A DNA stretch of 64,000 nt from Candidatus Methanoperedens sp. (GCA_012026795.1 VEPM01000016.1:1-64000), one strand, 5' to 3'. Positions 1 through 8,471 are shown, counted from the stretch's first letter. Numbers and translations: made by a program. Notes: a model not told the origin generated them from the sequence alone.

Positions 1-752
1 GCGTACACAGCTATGCTTTCTTTCTGCACAGAAACTGAGCCAAATAAGCTTGGTTTACATTTTACTACCTGGAGTCTATCGAAACTACGTGATTATTATC
101 TCAAAGAATCGATTGTACGATCTATAGACCTTGAAAGTGTAAGAGGTTTATTAAACTCTGAAGGAATGAAAATCAAGAAGAGCAAACGCTTTCAATATAG
201 TAACGATGAAGAATTTGATAAAAAAAACTTGTGCTAGATACGCTGTTAGCATCACCACCGCCCAATAGCGTTATTTTATCTTTTGATGAAAAAGGAAAAA
301 CTCCTATCAAGAAATTTTCAGGAAGAAAATGGACTAATGATAAACATTACAGAATTCCCTATGCACAGAAGGTAAAAGGACTCGTAGATATTTTCGCTGC
401 GTGGGATCCGCATAATGAACGAATCTACTATAGATTCTATGATTGGAAAAATGCCTATATTCTCATCGATTATTTTCAATGGTTATTGAATACGATTTTT
501 CATAAAGAAGATATTTACATAATCCTGGATGGATGGAGCGTTCATAAATCGCATGCTGTTAAAACATTTGCTGCATTAAATCCAAGATTGCATCTTGTTC
601 CGTTACCTTCCTGTTCCTCATGGATGAATTCAATTGAACGTATTTTTTCTAGAATCCAGGTGGAAGTTTTGGACAATAGCGATTTCCAATCACCTTTAGA
701 TGCAATTTATACAGTCAGTGCATTTTTTGAAAAAGAGCTTAATTCAACTTGA
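1..752 (+). CDS. IS630-family transposase, 5'-truncated by window edge, two frames
   Basis: DDE transposase of the IS630/Tc1 type. The reading frame is open from base 1, so the N-terminal helix-turn-helix part lies outside the window. The first frame (to a TAG at 235-237) carries the lead-in to the catalytic core. The second frame, offset by -1, is readable from 222 or later (GTG at 231) to 752 and holds the triad: Asp in SFDEKGKTP, Asp in LDGWSVHKS, and Glu in SWMNSIERIF. The frames join at a run of eight A's (220-227), which is either a decay mutation or a programmed -1 slip; IS630 relatives are known to use frameshifting. The right terminal inverted repeat was not identified. Confidence 0.85.
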
Positions 753-760
753 AGGCGTAG

Positions 761-1822
761 TTAGCTATGAAGTTCTTCCAGTAACTCTCCAACTCGCTGT
801 TTCAACCAAACTATTTCTTTTCTTAACTCATCATTCTGTTCACTGACCTGATGGCTGAAATCTTCATTTTCTTTGAGCGCTTCCATTATATTTCTATTAT
901 CTTCCGCTATCTTACCCAACTGTAATGCCGCATCAGCCACACTGATTGGTTCTGCTTTTTTTATCTTTCCAACGGGTTTTCGTATTATCACTGGGGTCTC
1001 GCCAGGATTTACCGCATCCATAGCCTCCATAGCATTGATAACATCCTCGTCCACAATATGTTGATAAGTAGCTATCATTTTACTGTCACCAACCCAGCCG
1101 AGGTGCTTACGGATAATACTTTCCTGACATCCTCTGAGAACTAAGTCTGTAGCTCTTGCATGCCTGAAAGCGTGAGGATTAACATGTTTGCCAGTTTTTG
1201 CACTGCCCTCTATTGCATGTAACATTTCCGCGACAGCCGCCCTTTTTACTGGAAAGAGTCTGTCCTCTTTCTTTAAAACCGCATATGTTAAATGATTTCG
1301 AATATAACTGGCTGAAAATGTGTATAAACTGCGCCTATGATCTTCCCCTGTCTTAGTTGAAGGGACTGAGATAATCATTCCTCTGTCTGTTTCTTCTATA
1401 TCTTCTACTTTGACCGCGAGGACTTCATTTATTCTTCCCCCACTTTCAAATAGAAAGCTGATCAAAGCTTTGTACATCGGAGAATCAATAGTTTCGATGA
1501 GTTTATTAACATCTTCCACAGATAATATATCATCCCTTTTCAGATTGCTTTTTGGCATCTTAACCCTTATGTGGGCTACCATCTCTGATTTGCCTAGCCA
1601 AACGAAATATTTTCTTAGAATACTTTTGGTGATTTCTACGGTTCCTCTTTTGGATCTTTTTTGGAGATCAATTATATATTGATTGAAAATGTTTTTATCC
1701 CATTCAGAAAGAGATTTATACTTCTCGGCTCTATTGAGGATGGATCTATGTGTCTGAATCGTATTCGGCTTGATGTAGTTGACTTCTTCTTCTTGGAGGA
1801 ATTTGCTTATCATAAGTATCAT
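761..1822 (-). CDS. Tyrosine recombinase / phage-type integrase (353 aa)
   Basis: Site-specific DNA recombinase. The N-terminal SAM-like core-binding domain (about residues 1-100) is followed by the catalytic domain with the expected residues in order: Arg in GGRINE, Lys in STKTGE, HxxR in HAFRHARA, a His/Trp box in HLGWVGDS, and the nucleophile Tyr in ATYQHI. The last 70 residues (ENEDFSHQVSEQNDELRKEI and on) form a charged coiled coil. It starts 83 bases from tRNA-Gln and reads away from it, which fits an integrating element or a resident archaeal Xer-like enzyme. The IS630 stop is only 9 bases from its stop codon. Lineage within the family is not resolved. Confidence 0.9.
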   Translation of the reverse strand: MILMISKFLQEEEVNYIKPNTIQTHRSILNRAEKYKSLSEWDKNIFNQYIIDLQKRSKRGTVEITKSILRKYFVWLGKSEMVAHIRVKMPKSNLKRDDILSVEDVNKLIETIDSPMYKALISFLFESGGRINEVLAVKVEDIEETDRGMIISVPSTKTGEDHRRSLYTFSASYIRNHLTYAVLKKEDRLFPVKRAAVAEMLHAIEGSAKTGKHVNPHAFRHARATDLVLRGCQESIIRKHLGWVGDSKMIATYQHIVDEDVINAMEAMDAVNPGETPVIIRKPVGKIKKAEPISVADAALQLGKIAEDNRNIMEALKENEDFSHQVSEQNDELRKEIVWLKQRVGELLEELHS

Positions 1823-1904
1823 AGACTAAAGGCCTAAAGAAGTATAAAAAGATGCTTTAGATATCTTTAATACGTAAAAAGCTATTATTTAGGCCGCTGT
1901 TTGA

Positions 1905-1977
1905 AGCCCGGTAGTGTAGCGGTCAATCATGCGGGACTCTGGATCCTGCGACCAAGGTTCGAATCCTTGCCGGGCTA
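1905..1977 (+). tRNA. tRNA-Gln (anticodon CUG)
   Basis: A 73-nt cloverleaf folds cleanly. The acceptor arm is AGCCCGG with CCGGGCT plus discriminator A. The anticodon stem CGGGA/TCCTG encloses the loop CTCTGGA, giving anticodon CTG. The T arm is CAAGG-TTCGAAT-CCTTG. No CCA is encoded. The A/T-rich TTTAATACG upstream (about 1867-1876) could be the promoter. The adjacent integrase makes it a candidate attachment site, but no second copy of the tRNA 3' end was found by eye in the window. Confidence 0.95.
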
Positions 1978-2000
1978 CTTTCCCCAATTTTATAGTCTGT

Positions 2001-2202
2001 TCATTTTTTCTATACAAATGTAATTAAGCTCACCCACTTCATCAGACAGGAAATTAAGTTTTACCCAGACTCAACCAACAAAAATTATCTATTATCCCAT
2101 GGTGATTGTTTCGATGCCTTTCTCTGCGCAATTCAGGCCGGATGAGCATATGAACAGCTTGGGTATGGCATTCTGGAGGGATATGAATATGAGGGGGGAT
2201 AG
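2001..2202 (+). pseudogene. Degraded coding remnant after tRNA-Gln
   Basis: One frame reads as protein across the tRNA-RHH gap: a stretch with YPDSTNKNYLLSHGDCFDAF, then an in-frame TGA, then AYEQLGYGILEGYEYEGG and a TAG. There is no good start codon and the TGA interrupts it. The SHGDxxDAFLCAxxAG segment loosely recalls the C-terminus of DUF429 / RNase H-like nucleases, which is only a guess. Otherwise this 350-base gap holds nothing recognisable. Confidence 0.3.
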
Positions 2203-2298
2203 TTGCTGACCCGCGACTACTTTCTTCTAATTAATAGTCCACGCACTTTTTTAGGCAGATTGTGCATGATTTTTTATTCAAATCCTTGCCCCATAGGT

Positions 2299-2331
2299 AT
2301 AAATATTTATAAGTATTATAATACGTACATA
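2299..2331 (+). promoter_or_regulatory. TATA box and 12-bp palindromic operator before the RHH gene
   Basis: An archaeal TATA-like stretch (TATAAATATTTATAA, 2299-2313) is followed by the perfect palindrome GTATTATAATAC (2313-2324), seven bases before the ATG at 2332. The placement suits autorepression by the small DNA-binding protein encoded just downstream; that role is inferred. Confidence 0.5.
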
Positions 2332-2577
2332 ATGAAACGCAAAGAATTATCAGAAGCAAGTGTACGAAGAAACTATGCATTCAGTCAGCGCACAATTGAA
2401 AACTTTAATTGGCTCATAGATCACAAAATATACAGGAATGAGACCGAAGCTATTGATCTTACGATTGAACGCATGCGGACTATTTATGAAATGAGGGAAG
2501 AAGAATCAAAAACGTCAAATCCAGAAAAACCCGGTGACCTCAAAGCATCTAAAAAGGTTAAGACGGGCGATAATTAA
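2332..2577 (+). CDS. Small DNA-binding protein, ribbon-helix-helix-like (81 aa)
   Basis: The ATG at 2332 is preferred over upstream starts because the TATA box and palindrome lie just ahead of it and the earlier codons are A/T-rich nonsense. A basic strand (KRKELSEASVRRNYAFS) leads into helices QRTIENFNWLI and NETEAIDLTIERM, the pattern of a MetJ/Arc/CopG fold, followed by a charged tail. Proteins of this kind act as antitoxins or plasmid copy-control repressors. No toxin partner follows; the next element is the group II intron on the opposite strand. Confidence 0.55.
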   Translation: MKRKELSEASVRRNYAFSQRTIENFNWLIDHKIYRNETEAIDLTIERMRTIYEMREEESKTSNPEKPGDLKASKKVKTGDN

Positions 2578-2665
2578 CCATATTCTTAATGACCTCAGGC
2601 ATGAAACAAAAATGATCCGCTAAGCAGTAGAGTAAAAGAGAGGTCTTTCAACCTCCCCCTCCTCA

Positions 2666-3916
2666 TCAAACCGTGCGGACGGATTTCCCGTACACGGCTT
2701 TCGTCTGACTTTTCCCTTTGCAGGAGACGGATTCATTCAGTAATGAAGAAAGAGAAATCAATCCCATCTTTTCAAGTTCGGATTGAGGAAGTGTATATAA
2801 AATTGTCTTCCAGGTACGCTTTTTCGCCTTAAAGCTCCTTAAGCGTGCCCTTATATAACTGTCGAGTATTTTAAACAATATCTTCACAGTACCGCCTTTG
2901 AAATAGTTTCCCCAACCCCGTATTACAGGATTGAGCAAACGTATCACAGTTTCAAGGCTTATTGGCTGCTGACGTCTTGTCCGCCGTTTTATCTCTTCCT
3001 TGAACTTTTTCCTTGCTTTATCCTTTGGTCTTCTCCATCGTCCATTAAAATGGAAACCGAGAAACTCAACCCCTTTCTTTCTTGCATGTATGATCTTTGT
3101 CTTTTCAGGACTGAGTTTTAACTTTAACTCCCCCTCAAGAATCTCCTTTGCTCGTTTCAGGGCATCCTGTGCGTCTGATTCAAACTTACAGAAAATAACG
3201 ATGTCATCAGCGTATCGAAGGAGCAGATAACCATAATCGCCCATTCTTCTGTCGAAATGATTCAGATAAATATTCGACAGCAGTGGACTGAGGTTTCCGC
3301 CCTGGGGAGTGCCTTCAATGCTCTCCTCAAATACATCTTCATTCATTATCCCGCTTTTCAGGAACGATTCTATGAGAGAAAGAACTCTGCCGTCTGCGAT
3401 CTTTTCACATACAAGATCCATCAATATTTGATGGTCAACATGGTCAAAGAATCCCTTAATATCGGCATCCACTACCCAATGGTAGCCTCTTTCAAGGTAT
3501 ACTTCACCCTTCCTTACTGCTGCATGGGCATCAGTGTTGGGTCTATACCCATGACTTTGAGGTAGGAATATTTCTTCAAAGATCGGTTCAAGTACGTTCT
3601 TCATTGCCTGCTGAACTACTCGATCTCTCACTGTAGGAATCCCAAGTTTCCTCATCTTCCCGTTGTCTTTTGGGATCAACACTCTTAAGACCGGGCTTGG
3701 TTCATAGCGTTTCTCTTTGAGTAGTCGCTGTATTTCGGCTAAATTCTGTTGTAGATTTCGTTCAAATTGTTCAATGGTTATTTCATCTATTCCAGCACTT
3801 CCTTTATTCGCTTTTACTCTCTTCCATGCCTTTTCAAGGTTCTTTTGATCCCATACTTTATGTATCAAGGCAAATGCCTTGAATTTGTCATGGTATTGCT
3901 GATTCCATTTTTTCAT
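2666..3916 (-). CDS. ltrA: Group II intron-encoded reverse transcriptase/maturase (416 aa)
   Basis: Intron splicing and retrohoming protein. RT blocks are visible in order: NKGSAGIDEITI, RVLIPKDNGKMRKLGIPTVR, WVVDADIKGFFD, GTPQGGNLSPLLSN, the catalytic LLRYADDIVIF, and KTKIIHARKKGVEFLGF. The maturase X domain follows (LLNPVIRGWGNYFKGG, about residues 315-350). There is no HNH/En endonuclease domain, so it may target DNA at replication forks. The last 11 residues (KAVYGKSVRTV) are read from the domain V ribozyme helix itself, so frame and ribozyme overlap. No interruption is seen; the intron may be active. Confidence 0.95.
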   Translation of the reverse strand: MKKWNQQYHDKFKAFALIHKVWDQKNLEKAWKRVKANKGSAGIDEITIEQFERNLQQNLAEIQRLLKEKRYEPSPVLRVLIPKDNGKMRKLGIPTVRDRVVQQAMKNVLEPIFEEIFLPQSHGYRPNTDAHAAVRKGEVYLERGYHWVVDADIKGFFDHVDHQILMDLVCEKIADGRVLSLIESFLKSGIMNEDVFEESIEGTPQGGNLSPLLSNIYLNHFDRRMGDYGYLLLRYADDIVIFCKFESDAQDALKRAKEILEGELKLKLSPEKTKIIHARKKGVEFLGFHFNGRWRRPKDKARKKFKEEIKRRTRRQQPISLETVIRLLNPVIRGWGNYFKGGTVKILFKILDSYIRARLRSFKAKKRTWKTILYTLPQSELEKMGLISLSSLLNESVSCKGKSQTKAVYGKSVRTV

Positions 3917-4604
3917 TTACTGTCTCCATCGGTTTTGGTTTCCAACAGTTGTTCCACTATCTTCATATACTGTCACCAGAGAGGGTTTTATCGCCATCTT
4001 GGCCATGCTTACTTTTCTGGTATCTTCTTTTGATACGATTGATGTTATCGTGCTGTTCACCTCTACTCTATCCAGACTGGAACTCCTTTGCTCGGTTGAG
4101 TTTTCCCTTGACAGAGTCGCCCCCTGCATCCATCGATGCAGGTTCTCTGTTTCATTGGCTCTACCATCATCGCTACTATGAGTTCTTCCGACGTCTTGCA
4201 GAGCTTCACTTTGGTTTTCCCGTCAGGTTATGCCTCCGTTACCTGTATCCCTTCCATTGAATTCAGTAACCCAGAAACAAGTAGGGTATACATTTCACCT
4301 TCGGGGAGGACGCTGCAAGACCTCCCTCGGTCACGCAAGAAGGCTTTTGAATCCATCCTGACCATGATCACCCCGACAATCACTATTCTGCTCAAGCTTC
4401 CATTGGAAATGGGAATGTCGCATCTTGTCAAGGCCACTTTTGGTTCACTTATTGTTTCAGGCTGTGGATTCCGATATCAGGGAACTCCGCACAATACTTC
4501 ACAGTACTGCACTTCCCTTTCTCTTCGTACAGGAGCAGACCTGTACGGTGGGATTTTCACCCCGGTGGACATGTGCCGTTATGTTTTTTTTTGTCCTTCT
4601 TGTT

Positions 4605-4731
4605 CATTCTTTCCTTCCTGCGCTTCGAGGCACGCCACTTCCTGACTCTGGGCGAATGCCCAGACACCATATTCTCGCTGGAATATTCCTCAAACATTAG
4701 AAAGGGTCTGGGGAATCTATCCCCAGCGCAC
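4605..4731 (-). repeat. Group II intron 5'-end repeat, copy 1 (in the full intron)
   Basis: This copy of the four-member family sits at the 5' end of the complete intron. Reading the minus strand: GTGCG start, hairpin 1 (CTGGGGA-TAGA-TTCCCCAG), linker GAGGAATA, a conserved CCAGCGAGAATATGGTG, and hairpin 2 (TCTGGGC-ATTC-GCCCAGA). Hairpin 2 differs from copies 3 and 4 by a paired G-C to A-T change, which indicates selection on RNA structure. Confidence 0.7.
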
Positions 4732-4956
4732 TTTCAAGAAGAAAAAGACGATATGAATGCAGAAAATAAAGAAACGTAAGGGGTGGATAGTGAAAGGTTT
4801 GCTATCTCATCATGAGGATTTGTACTCGCCCCAGGGGCTCCCCTGCCCCGCATGGGGCAAGGAGTATAAATCCCCCGTTTACTGTAGCGGCTCAATCATG
4901 AAGGCTGATACTGGTAATGTGGGGGTCATCACCCCAACAAAACCATAAGTGAATCT
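4732..4956. other. Intergenic hairpins between intron and ardC
   Basis: No gene is seen. Two strong inverted repeats lie downstream of the ardC operon: TGCCCCGCATGGGGCA (4844-4859) and GGGGGTCATCACCCC (4921-4935). They could act as transcript ends for the operon, although a U-tract is not obvious. Confidence 0.4.
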
Positions 4957-5796
4957 TCATCCGGTGCAGGCTGCGGCTTCCTGTGGGATATTGGCAGCAG
5001 CCGGGTTCATCCTTGTCCTGTCGATCACAAAAGTAACCACTTTCTCGATCCTTGACAGGGAATTAAGAAGTTCCTTGAAACTGTAACTTTCTATATATTC
5101 TTTGACATTACCGAGAGGGATCTTATAGCCCATAAGATACCCGATCACTGCGGCGCTGAATTCTGCTGTTACTTCCTGATCCTTCTTCTGGCCTGGCTTC
5201 AGGCCATTAAGCTTATCATCTACTGCGTGGCTTAACTCATGAAGGAATACTTCGATATCAGGGCTGGCAAGCTTGATATTTTTATTAAGAAGGTTATATG
5301 ATCCATAGGATGTCCCACAGAACCGCACAGGTACAACCTTAAGATTGAGCTCCTGTATGATGCCGTTGAGCTCGCAGGGAATATTGACTTTGTAATCTTC
5401 TGTTATCAGTGGCGCTCCTTCTGTGTCTTCGCTCCTGAAAACCGGGATAGCCCTGAATCCTGCAAGGATTTCTTTTTCGTTTGTCTCTGTCTCACTTGAT
5501 GCCGCAGGCTTCTCCTCTTTGATCTTTTTGAACACAGGCCCGAGGATATAGAAAGCCTTTGAACCTTTCATTACAAACCTTCCGGCTTCGTGCCATTGTT
5601 TGAATCCTCTTGCGTCTTCGGTGTCATGCATGAACATCACAATGCGATTAAAGAAACTCCATTTATCAGAGGGGATATTACCGCTTCCCCTGAATACTGC
5701 ATGGGCGACTTTCTCAAGATTATCCTCATCGAATATCTTAAGGAGCAGGTCCATCGCTTCTTTTACCCGTGGATTCCTGGTTTCAGAGGCGGTCAT
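4957..5796 (-). CDS. ArdC-like antirestriction / ssDNA-binding zincin protein (279 aa)
   Basis: The N-terminal half resembles the ArdC ssDNA-binding domain, including FNRIVMFMHDTEDARGFKQW (about residues 48-67) and KGSKAFYILGP. The C-terminal half has the metallopeptidase-like motif HELSHAVDD (about residue 186), followed by EVTAEFSAAVIGYLMG, which supplies the third zinc ligand region. ArdC proteins are carried by plasmids and conjugative elements and protect incoming DNA from restriction. It is the last gene of a three-gene operon, starting directly after the SWIM gene's TAA. The C-terminus is Ala-rich and ends without further domains. Confidence 0.8.
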   Translation of the reverse strand: MTASETRNPRVKEAMDLLLKIFDEDNLEKVAHAVFRGSGNIPSDKWSFFNRIVMFMHDTEDARGFKQWHEAGRFVMKGSKAFYILGPVFKKIKEEKPAASSETETNEKEILAGFRAIPVFRSEDTEGAPLITEDYKVNIPCELNGIIQELNLKVVPVRFCGTSYGSYNLLNKNIKLASPDIEVFLHELSHAVDDKLNGLKPGQKKDQEVTAEFSAAVIGYLMGYKIPLGNVKEYIESYSFKELLNSLSRIEKVVTFVIDRTRMNPAAANIPQEAAACTG

Positions 5797-6051
5797 TTAG
5801 ACCACCTCCATAAAAAGGCTCATGTCCCGGGCCACAGCGATTTCATGCTTGCAGTTGTGGATTTTCGCATCAGGGCAGGAGCAGATAATATCCTGCCCCC
5901 TGATCTGTACTTTGTACCTGTGGCCGTTCTTGCCGTTCACAGCCTCGAAGTAATCAAAGCGGTTCAAAACCCTGATCCCTGCAGATCTGGCCAGCCTTTT
6001 CAGGGTGTCCATATCCCTTACATTCACGAAGCTTTGATCTTTCTTCATCAT
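5797..6051 (-). CDS. Small SWIM zinc-finger protein (84 aa)
   Basis: The C-terminal half carries CSCPDAKIHNCKHEIAV, a CxCx(n)CxH SWIM finger that binds DNA or proteins. The N-terminal half is a short alpha/beta lead (DTLKRLARSAGIRVLNRFD). SWIM domains normally sit inside larger helicases, transposases or Rad51-associated proteins; here it stands alone. It overlaps the upstream gene by ATGA and its TAA abuts the ardC ATG, so translation is coupled. Standalone SWIM genes next to ardC appear in archaeal plasmids (from memory). Confidence 0.75.
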   Translation of the reverse strand: MMKKDQSFVNVRDMDTLKRLARSAGIRVLNRFDYFEAVNGKNGHRYKVQIRGQDIICSCPDAKIHNCKHEIAVARDMSLFMEVV

Positions 6052-6254
6052 AGCCTCACCCCTTCTGCTTCAAGCTGCCTCTCTATTTCCCTGCAACCTT
6101 CAGCCCACTCCTTCCAGGCCTGATTTCCTTCAACCGTGAAGGGGTCGTATTGTGGCGCGCTTGCTGCCTGCTGGCTCAACAGCTTTTTGAGGTCTTCGAT
6201 CTTTGCCATCTCCGAAGAGGAGATAGATTTAATTCTCTGTGCGTTGTTTTCCAT
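6048..6254 (-). CDS. Small conserved-looking helical protein (68 aa), first gene of the ardC operon
   Basis: Not recognised. It is a helical protein with two amphipathic segments (SSEMAKIEDLKKLLSQQAA and WKEWAEGCREIERQLEAEG). It overlaps the SWIM gene by four bases. Its location as the promoter-proximal gene of an ardC operon suggests a plasmid maintenance or antirestriction accessory role, which is inference. Confidence 0.6.
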   Translation of the reverse strand: MENNAQRIKSISSSEMAKIEDLKKLLSQQAASAPQYDPFTVEGNQAWKEWAEGCREIERQLEAEGVRL

Positions 6255-6334
6255 ATGCTTATTCCTCGGTACAGGAATGAGCCGCGCCTCTGGGTGTTAG
6301 TAGCACCGCAGGGGCAATTCTGCTCTTTTCCTTA

Positions 6335-6372
6335 ATGCTTTATACGCATGCATACTATTTAAACTAAAGCAT
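6335..6372. promoter_or_regulatory. Inverted repeat in divergent promoter region
   Basis: ATGCTTTA (6335-6342) and TAAAGCAT (6365-6372) are perfect 8-bp arms flanking a GCATGC core and a TATTTAAACTA TATA-like stretch. The site lies between the ardC operon (minus) and a small RHH gene (plus). It is a plausible operator for the RHH protein. Confidence 0.45.
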
Positions 6373-6447
6373 ATTAAATCCCTTTAGAAAGTGCGTGCAA
6401 AGTATTAATATGAATGCATACAATTTAACATCGAGGTATAGTAATAA

Positions 6448-6600
6448 ATGACTACTAAAAGCATCAGGCTCGATGAGGAAACATATAATAAACTCAAGGC
6501 AATACAGGAGCGCTATGAAGATTTGACTTTTTCCCAGATACTTGACTTTCTTATTGAATCAAAAGTTGATATGAAAAAGCTGGAAAAAGTTTCAAAATAA
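6448..6600 (+). CDS. CopG/RHH-type mini-protein (50 aa)
   Basis: An ATG-to-TAA frame encodes MTTKSIRLDEETYNKLKAIQ... with FSQILDFLIESKVDM. The short basic strand followed by two helices is characteristic of CopG/VapB-like ribbon-helix-helix repressors, for which about 50 residues is a normal length. It is divergent from the ardC operon across an inverted repeat, so it may repress that operon. No toxin gene follows it. Confidence 0.7.
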   Translation: MTTKSIRLDEETYNKLKAIQERYEDLTFSQILDFLIESKVDMKKLEKVSK

Positions 6601-7803
6601 AATCACCATGCTGGCGCGCAGGTGAACAGCTTCAAACGTTCTGAGGATAAATCTATTCTCGCCAGGCGTACAGAGAGTGGAGGGCAGGCACATTATGTTT
6701 TTTACGTCTCTTCTCTTTGCGATTAATACGATATAAGTAAATTCGTAAAAACACGAACAAACACGGGCGCATAACTAAAAACATCGCGAAGCGCGTGGAG
6801 ATAGAGGTATCCAGGGAGGTTAGAGCCTGACCCTGCCACAAAAAAATATCATAAGCCAAAGCAACAATTCAGGATCACTAAAAATCTGTGCGCTCTCAAT
6901 ACGTAGAGGAACATTCAAAAGAGTATATCCGTGGTGTCATCGCCTGCCCTGCCAAATAGATAAACGACGAATGAGATTATGATGGCTCGTCGCCGCGCGA
7001 TTTTTTGCCGCAGCAAAAAACCCTTCAGGGCGAGCCTTCATTATCTCAGGCGTCGATGACGTTTGGCAGGAGCAGGCAGCAACACGGATATTTACTTTTT
7101 GCGTGAACGGAGTACATAATAGACCTGCGCACCCGTCGTAATTAGCAGCTTCAACCATTGGAGACGTAAAGCTGCAACTCTATGCAGTTCTTAAGGTCGC
7201 CCAATCTCACTTCAACGATCGGCCTATCGCGCCGCAGCGAGAACTGCCGATATCCGAAGCGAAGCGTAGGGCTGAGGCAGCGTGAGCCCCGGCGGAGCGA
7301 AGCGACAAATCAAAGATACGCTAATCATACCCCAAGGGCAGTCATAGTATCAATATCCCGGCTGCCCCACGATACGATAAATCCATGCCCCTTCATAATA
7401 TAATGTTCTCGCGAGCCCGTTCTCAGTTAGCCGTTGCAACCTGAATAGTGAAAGGATCACCTAAACCGGCGACTCTCTGGAGCGAGAGCGAAAGAGTGTC
7501 GCCAAGACAGCAGCGACAATGACCGCAAGGCGAGAGCCGTGCCTGAGTGAACGACGCGCAAGCGTGCGGAGTGAGCGAAGGATGCGGTGATTGGAGTGTA
7601 CGGATAAACAATGCAGCAATCCGCTGGAAGCGGCGCTTTGGATGTTGAAAAAATCCTCTAATGCTTCCAGAAATTGACAAAATGCTGCTTGCCCTTTACC
7701 TGCTAATCCAAGGCTGGCATCAAGAACTTGGGTGACCTCGACCGTTATTCCTGTAGGATACACCAATTATATTATATAATTGTAGTGTCAAGAAGTTTTA
7801 ATT
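6601..7803. other. 1.2-kb gene-poor, GC-rich stretch with hairpins
   Basis: No credible gene on either strand. Short frames are compositionally poor and overlap palindromes. Notable is TTTTTTGC-CGCA-GCAAAAAA (about 7003-7022), nested inside a longer GGCTCG...CGAGCC pair (about 6984-7036), and a GGCGACTCT...AGTGTCGCC hairpin at about 7468-7503. Base composition differs from the A/T-rich neighbours, which suggests transferred or rearranged DNA. Function unknown. Confidence 0.5.
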
Positions 7804-8313
7804 CTAATACAATTTCCCATTCTTCCAGAAAAAGGGCTTTTCTGGCGGTCTATTGAATTTATCGAACACACTTGGGTAAAGTGCTGGATATTTCGCTTCT
7901 TCCAATGGAATATTAAACATCTCTTCAGGGTCGTTGTCTACACCGCCTAATCCAATAACAATGAAAACAGGCATTCTCCGTTTATGCGAAAACTCTTGAT
8001 ACCTTTTCATTTGTTCAGGATAAGACCAATTTAAAAGACCTTCATTATTAAGATTTGAACGATATTTACATTCTACAGCGAATAATTCACCAGAAGGCTC
8101 ATATCGAAAAACAAAATCTGGATTCATGCTACTTTCAACATAACGTTCTTGGTTTGTTTCAGTAGAATGTGTCTTTTCTACAAGGGAAAAGTATTTCATT
8201 GAAAATAAATCTAACACATAATCTTCAAATCTTAATCCAACCATAAAAGGTTCTTCAGAGAACGTGTATTTTATACCTTTAAGAAGGTCGATACCAACAT
8301 CTAATATACCCAT
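7804..8313 (-). CDS. PD-(D/E)XK nuclease-like protein (169 aa)
   Basis: The core motif is visible as NPDFVFR...(ELF)AVECKYRS around residues 64-84: Asp, a short gap, then E-x-K on a beta strand, the hallmark of restriction-endonuclease-fold nucleases. The flanks EDYVLDLFS and MPVFIVIGLGG fit the fold's first helix and a later strand. It stands alone with no methylase nearby, so it may be an orphan or repair-type nuclease rather than part of a restriction-modification pair. A poorly conserved 158-base A/T-rich gap precedes it. Confidence 0.65.
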   Translation of the reverse strand: MGILDVGIDLLKGIKYTFSEEPFMVGLRFEDYVLDLFSMKYFSLVEKTHSTETNQERYVESSMNPDFVFRYEPSGELFAVECKYRSNLNNEGLLNWSYPEQMKRYQEFSHKRRMPVFIVIGLGGVDNDPEEMFNIPLEEAKYPALYPSVFDKFNRPPEKPFFWKNGKLY

Positions 8314-8471
8314 ATTTTTTCACTATACATATATATAACACATTGATATTTTAAAGTTGTGAAAAATTAAAATGAGCATGATTTCCTTTGTGAGCTCTCC
8401 CTGAATGATACCAAAATTATTGGGGTAATATTGTACTATTTGCAGCTTTTAAACAGTTGTTCAAAGCTGCG

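Larger units (their letters stand above)
2627..4731 (-). mobile_element. Complete group II intron (about 2.1 kb)
   Basis: The 3' end is supported by domain V at about 2667-2700 (a GCCGTG...CACGG helix with a GAAA loop), domain VI just after it, and a terminal TTTACTCTAC ending at 2627. The 5' end is placed at 4731 because the minus strand there begins GTGCGCTGGGG, matching the GUGYG consensus, and because the same roughly 125-bp sequence with the same outer boundary recurs at 29803, 32001 and 39056. A domain I-like GGGGTGAAAATCCC segment lies in between (about 4550). The 818-nt 5' leader before the RT gene is somewhat long; an alternative 5' end at the GTGCG at 4492 cannot be excluded. Confidence 0.75.

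Noticed and set aside
1905-1977. tRNA-Gln as a used attachment site with a second att copy in the window
   Set aside because: No repeat of the tRNA 3' end was found.
4605-4779. Reading the intron repeats as a protein family (LTLDECPDTIFSL...)
   Set aside because: The plus-frame peptide is partly shared, but copy 2 breaks the frame upstream, and hairpin pairing with the GTGYG boundary and the linked domain V explains the conservation better.
5590-6123. A 177-codon plus-strand frame across ardC and SWIM genes
   Set aside because: Antisense to the three coupled genes; no ribosome-binding site or domain.
7461-7766. Minus-strand 101-codon frame starting MVYPTGITVEV
   Set aside because: The start looks protein-like, but the rest overlaps palindromes and turns into Arg/Ser-rich nonsense; not reported as a gene.
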